A stretch of DNA of 20,374 nucleotides from Tieghemiomyces parasiticus (lineage: Eukaryota > Kickxellomycota > Dimargaritomycetes > Dimargaritales > Dimargaritaceae): assembly GCA_027575765.1 (NCBI GenBank), contig JANBPT010000872.1, positions 1 to 20,374 of the forward strand, read 5' to 3'. Below are positions 18,365-20,374 of the stretch, in pieces (positions within the stretch are counted from its first letter, which is position 1; each line of letters begins with the position of its first letter). The notes below the pieces were generated by a model. It saw only the letters and a list, made by a program, of their open reading frames with translations. It did no database searches and was not told the origin of the DNA. A program made the position numbers and the translations under genes.

Positions 18365-19240
18365 TTAGATGATACCAATCTTGTTGGCCACGTCGAGGGC
18401 ATCGACGTCGGCGGTGAGGCGGACGAGAGCCTTCTTGCGACCGTCGGGGCGCACCATGGTGTTGACCCGGATGGCCTCCACGTCGTACAGCTCCTTAATG
18501 GCGGACCGGATGTGGTGCTTGTTGGACTTGAGGTCCACGAGGAAAGTCAGGGTGTTCTGCTCCTCGATGGCCTTCATGGCGGTCTCGGTGGTCAGAGGCT
18601 GGCGGACAATGCGGTACTTGTCCATGCGGGGAAGCTTGGACACCGACTTGCGCGGGTAGAGGGGGCTGCGAGCCTGACGCAGCGTCACCGGGCGCTTGAA
18701 CTTGGTGGACGTGCGGATCTTGCGCGACTTGGTACCCGAGGTGCCCTTGAGGGCGGCCTTGCGGGCCTGCTGGGCCTTACCCGCGGCGCTCGTCATGGTG
18801 TCTATACAAGGTAAAGTAGTGGGCAGTTAGAGGATGGTGAAGGAGGGGAGTTAGTAGTCGGAATCAAGGGGCATCCCTCCGTTGGTGGACCATGGGGCTA
18901 AGGTGCTATGGAGACGCCATTCCTCTTCGCAGGGTGACGGACAATCCCTGACGATCAAGGGGTCCAGTACGTCGCTCGCGATTCATAGCGCCCAACCTTC
19001 GTCGGCCATCACCCACCGACGAGCCATTCCGACGACCTGGTCTGTCGTATTCTACGGGTGCCTCTTAGCAAATCGTCCATCCATCAGCGGTTCGGCGGGT
19101 TTGTCTCCCTCGGTCGTGGTTGGATGGATGTGCCGATGGATGGATGGTTCGGCGGTAGGCGTGGGTCGTCGGGTTTGGTGCGCCGGCATGAGTAGGCGAA
19201 GGTCGTTCGTGCAGGCGCACTTACTCGACTTGGCGGCCAT
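18365..19240 (-). CDS. RPL25: 60S ribosomal protein uL23 (L25/L23a)
   Basis: Proposed as two exons on the minus strand, 19240-19225 and 18801-18365, encoding 150 aa (yeast L25 has 142). The 16-nt first exon reads ATGGCCGCCAAGTCGA and is followed by GTAAGT. The 423-bp intron has a perfect TACTAAC branch site (18856-18850) and acceptor TATAG. The product is a large-subunit protein at the polypeptide exit tunnel that binds 25S rRNA domain III and docks nascent-chain factors such as SRP. Family text is unmistakable: [77 protein letters not shown] and [12 protein letters not shown] at the C-terminus. An in-frame ATG at 18796 could give an unspliced 143-aa form, so the exon 1 model is likely but not proven. 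It is divergent from the TrpRS gene. Confidence 0.94.
19077..19155. repeat. TGGA-rich repeats and inverted repeat in the RPL25 intron
   Basis: CCATCCATC at 19077-19085 is complementary to GATGGATGG at 19135-19143 and 19139-19147. GGTTCGGCGG occurs directly twice, near 19089 and 19146. Together they could form a stem of about 9 bp inside the intron, close to its 5' splice site. This may be a decayed microsatellite or a structured intron. Confidence 0.5.
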
Positions 19241-19858
19241 TGTTCCAGAAATGAAATATGCGGAGATGTAGGGGTCACCACAGAGGTTTTACGAAGTGAA
19301 AGAGGCTGGATAGGGCGTCCACCACCTTGAGATCGGTTTATAGTATCGTTTACCACTTTGTTGCCGGGCAGGCTACAGCTCACACTAGCTTCAATGCTTT
19401 CTCACCTCTACAATTATGAACGAGGCATGTGGCTGGGCGCGCGGTCCGCCCAGGGCCGGAGAAAAAGAAGACCACCATGTTGAAATTCTTCCCCGCCTTC
19501 TTCGAGGTTGAACTGGTGGCCTGTCCCCCCTCCCCACCTGAGGCAGCAGGGTGTCCAGGGTGTCGCCAGCTTGGTCATTTATATCACGTGACTTTAGGGG
19601 GGCCTATCGCTTAGGGAGGAGGGGGGCGGGACTGACGAGAGGCAACTCGAAGTAATAGGGTCGCTCATTGGTAACAGACACACTCTACCGCTGGCAGGTA
19701 ACGGAGCAGTGTTAGGAAGTTTCCAAGGAAGTCAGCCTCACCTTCAGCTAATGGCGCCGCAATCCGCTTTGACAAGACCCCACAGAATTTACGTCGAACG
19801 CTTCCGCGCCTCTCCCACTAACTTGCCTGCGGCCTCATTAGCTGTTCACCACTTTACC
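19241..19858. promoter_or_regulatory. Divergent promoter interval RPL25/TrpRS
   Basis: This 618-bp interval separates the two start codons. It contains an inverted repeat CTGGGCG/CGCCCAG (19433-19439 and 19447-19453), the palindrome TCACGTGA at 19584-19591, TTAGGG at 19594-19599 and 19611-19616, a G-rich stretch to 19630, and ATTGG (CCAAT on the minus strand) at 19667-19671. A 45-codon frame from an ATG at 19480 runs across these sites and is probably not a gene. Confidence 0.6.
19584..19616 (+). promoter_or_regulatory. E-box (CACGTG) next to two TTAGGG sites
   Basis: ATCACGTGAC at 19583-19592 is a full match to the Cbf1-type site RTCACRTG. TTAGGG follows at 19594-19599 and again at 19611-19616. 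TTAGGG is the core bound by Tbf1-type Myb factors. Cbf1 plus Tbf1 is known to drive ribosomal-protein genes in Candida albicans, and this cluster lies about 340 bp upstream of RPL25 and 240-275 bp upstream of TrpRS. Factor identity here is inference. Confidence 0.5.
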
Positions 19859-20374
19859 ATGAGAGCCACGCTCGCCTTACCGACTCGACCCCACCTCGTC
19901 CAGCGGCGAGGTGTGGCCTGCTTCTCATCAGCCCGGTCGTTACGGCGTAATACGTCCGCAAGTTCAATTACTACCACCACCCTAGTCACCGACACCGGCG
20001 CCCCGCAACGAGTTCTCTCCGGTATCCAGCCTACGGGCAGCCCGCACCTGGGCAATTATCTTGGCTCGATTAGCAACTGGGTCCGGCTGCAGCAGAGCGT
20101 CAACCACAGTACCGCCGGTGCCGACCGCTGCCGCCTCGTATTTTCTATTGCCGACCTTCACGCTGTCACTATCCCCCAAGATCCGGTCGCCCTCCGCCAG
20201 GATATCCGGCACATGGCCGCCGTGATCCTGGCCAGCGGCTTGCACCCCGACCGGTGTGTCCTGTTCCGCCAGTCCCAGATATATGAACACGCCATGCTAT
20301 CCTGGCTCTTCCAGTGCCTGACCCCCATGGGCTGGCTTAATCGCATGACCCAGTGGAAGAGTAAATTGCAGCAG
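19859..20374 (+). CDS. MSW1: Mitochondrial tryptophanyl-tRNA synthetase, 5' part only
   Basis: The frame opens at ATG 19859 (context ACC) and stays open for 172 codons to the window edge, so only the N-terminal half is present. The enzyme charges mitochondrial tRNA-Trp with tryptophan using ATP. The first 50 residues (MRATLALPTRPHLVQRRG onward) are Arg/Ser/Thr-rich, as expected of a presequence. The class I catalytic domain starts at RVLSGIQPTGSPHLGNYLGS, which contains the HIGH-like signature HLGN at 63-66. It continues with VFSIADLHAVTIPQDP, VLFRQSQIYEHAMLSWLFQC and MTQWKSK, all typical of TrpRS. The KMSKS loop must lie beyond the edge. No intron is seen in the visible part. It is divergent from RPL25. 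Confidence 0.94.
   Translation, partial: MRATLALPTRPHLVQRRGVACFSSARSLRRNTSASSITTTTLVTDTGAPQRVLSGIQPTGSPHLGNYLGSISNWVRLQQSVNHSTAGADRCRLVFSIADLHAVTIPQDPVALRQDIRHMAAVILASGLHPDRCVLFRQSQIYEHAMLSWLFQCLTPMGWLNRMTQWKSKLQQ

Noticed and set aside
19480..19614. A 45-codon frame with good start context (MLKFFPAFFEVELVA)
   Set aside because: It runs across the E-box and TTAGGG cluster in a divergent promoter and has no recognisable homologue; most likely chance.
1..20374. A new multi-gene system, mobile element, CRISPR array or biosynthetic cluster
   Set aside because: All ten solid genes are well-known families with unrelated roles; no transposase, integrase, terminal repeats with duplications or spaced repeats were found.

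Overview
The window is eukaryotic nuclear DNA and almost certainly fungal. Ten recognisable protein-coding genes lie on both strands. Nine are complete, and eight of those nine are highly conserved housekeeping families. They are interrupted by at least 19 short spliceosomal introns (about 120-423 bp), 15 of which begin with the donor GTAAGT; many carry CTAAC or TACTAAC branch sites. The calcineurin B sequence is of fungal type. An APE1-type AP endonuclease together with a mitochondrial hydroxyacid-oxoacid transhydrogenase would fit an early-diverging fungus (for example Zoopagomycota), but that placement is inference. I see no bacterial signatures, transposon, CRISPR array, rRNA or convincing tRNA.

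Layout. 1-581: upstream region. 582-2587 (+): SMP3, the fourth GPI mannosyltransferase. 3509-4315 (+): CNB1, calcineurin regulatory subunit. 4713-5225 (-): RPB10, a small subunit shared by RNA polymerases I, II and III, in three exons. 6301-6882 (+): mitochondrial acyl carrier protein. 7204-9317 (-): mitochondrial iron-dependent hydroxyacid-oxoacid transhydrogenase, in five exons. 10615-13968 (-): ORC3, origin recognition complex subunit 3, in eight exons. 14710-15194 (+): BOLA3. 15359-16676 (-): APE1/ExoIII-type AP endonuclease with two plausible in-frame starts, one giving a mitochondrial presequence. 18365-19240 (-): ribosomal protein uL23 (RPL25) with a 16-nt first exon. 19859-20374 (+): 5' part of the mitochondrial tryptophanyl-tRNA synthetase, which runs off the window.

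The genes form three head-to-head pairs sharing promoter intervals (RPB10/ACP1, ORC3/BOLA3, RPL25/TrpRS) and three tail-to-tail pairs (CNB1/RPB10, ACP1/transhydrogenase, BOLA3/AP endonuclease). Five of the ten products are mitochondrial or possibly dual-localised. ACP1 and BOLA3 are connected in known biology, because ACP carries the octanoyl precursor of lipoate and BOLA3 helps mature the Fe-S lipoate synthase. Otherwise this looks like an ordinary mixed housekeeping neighbourhood.

I found no sign of a new multi-gene system. The items most worth a second look are the two-start AP endonuclease, an unusually constant branch-site to 3'-splice-site distance near 52 nt, the E-box plus twin TTAGGG cluster in the RPL25/TrpRS promoter, and several palindromes in non-coding DNA. 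All exon joins were derived by hand from splice motifs, reading frame and recalled family conservation; no alignment or search was run.
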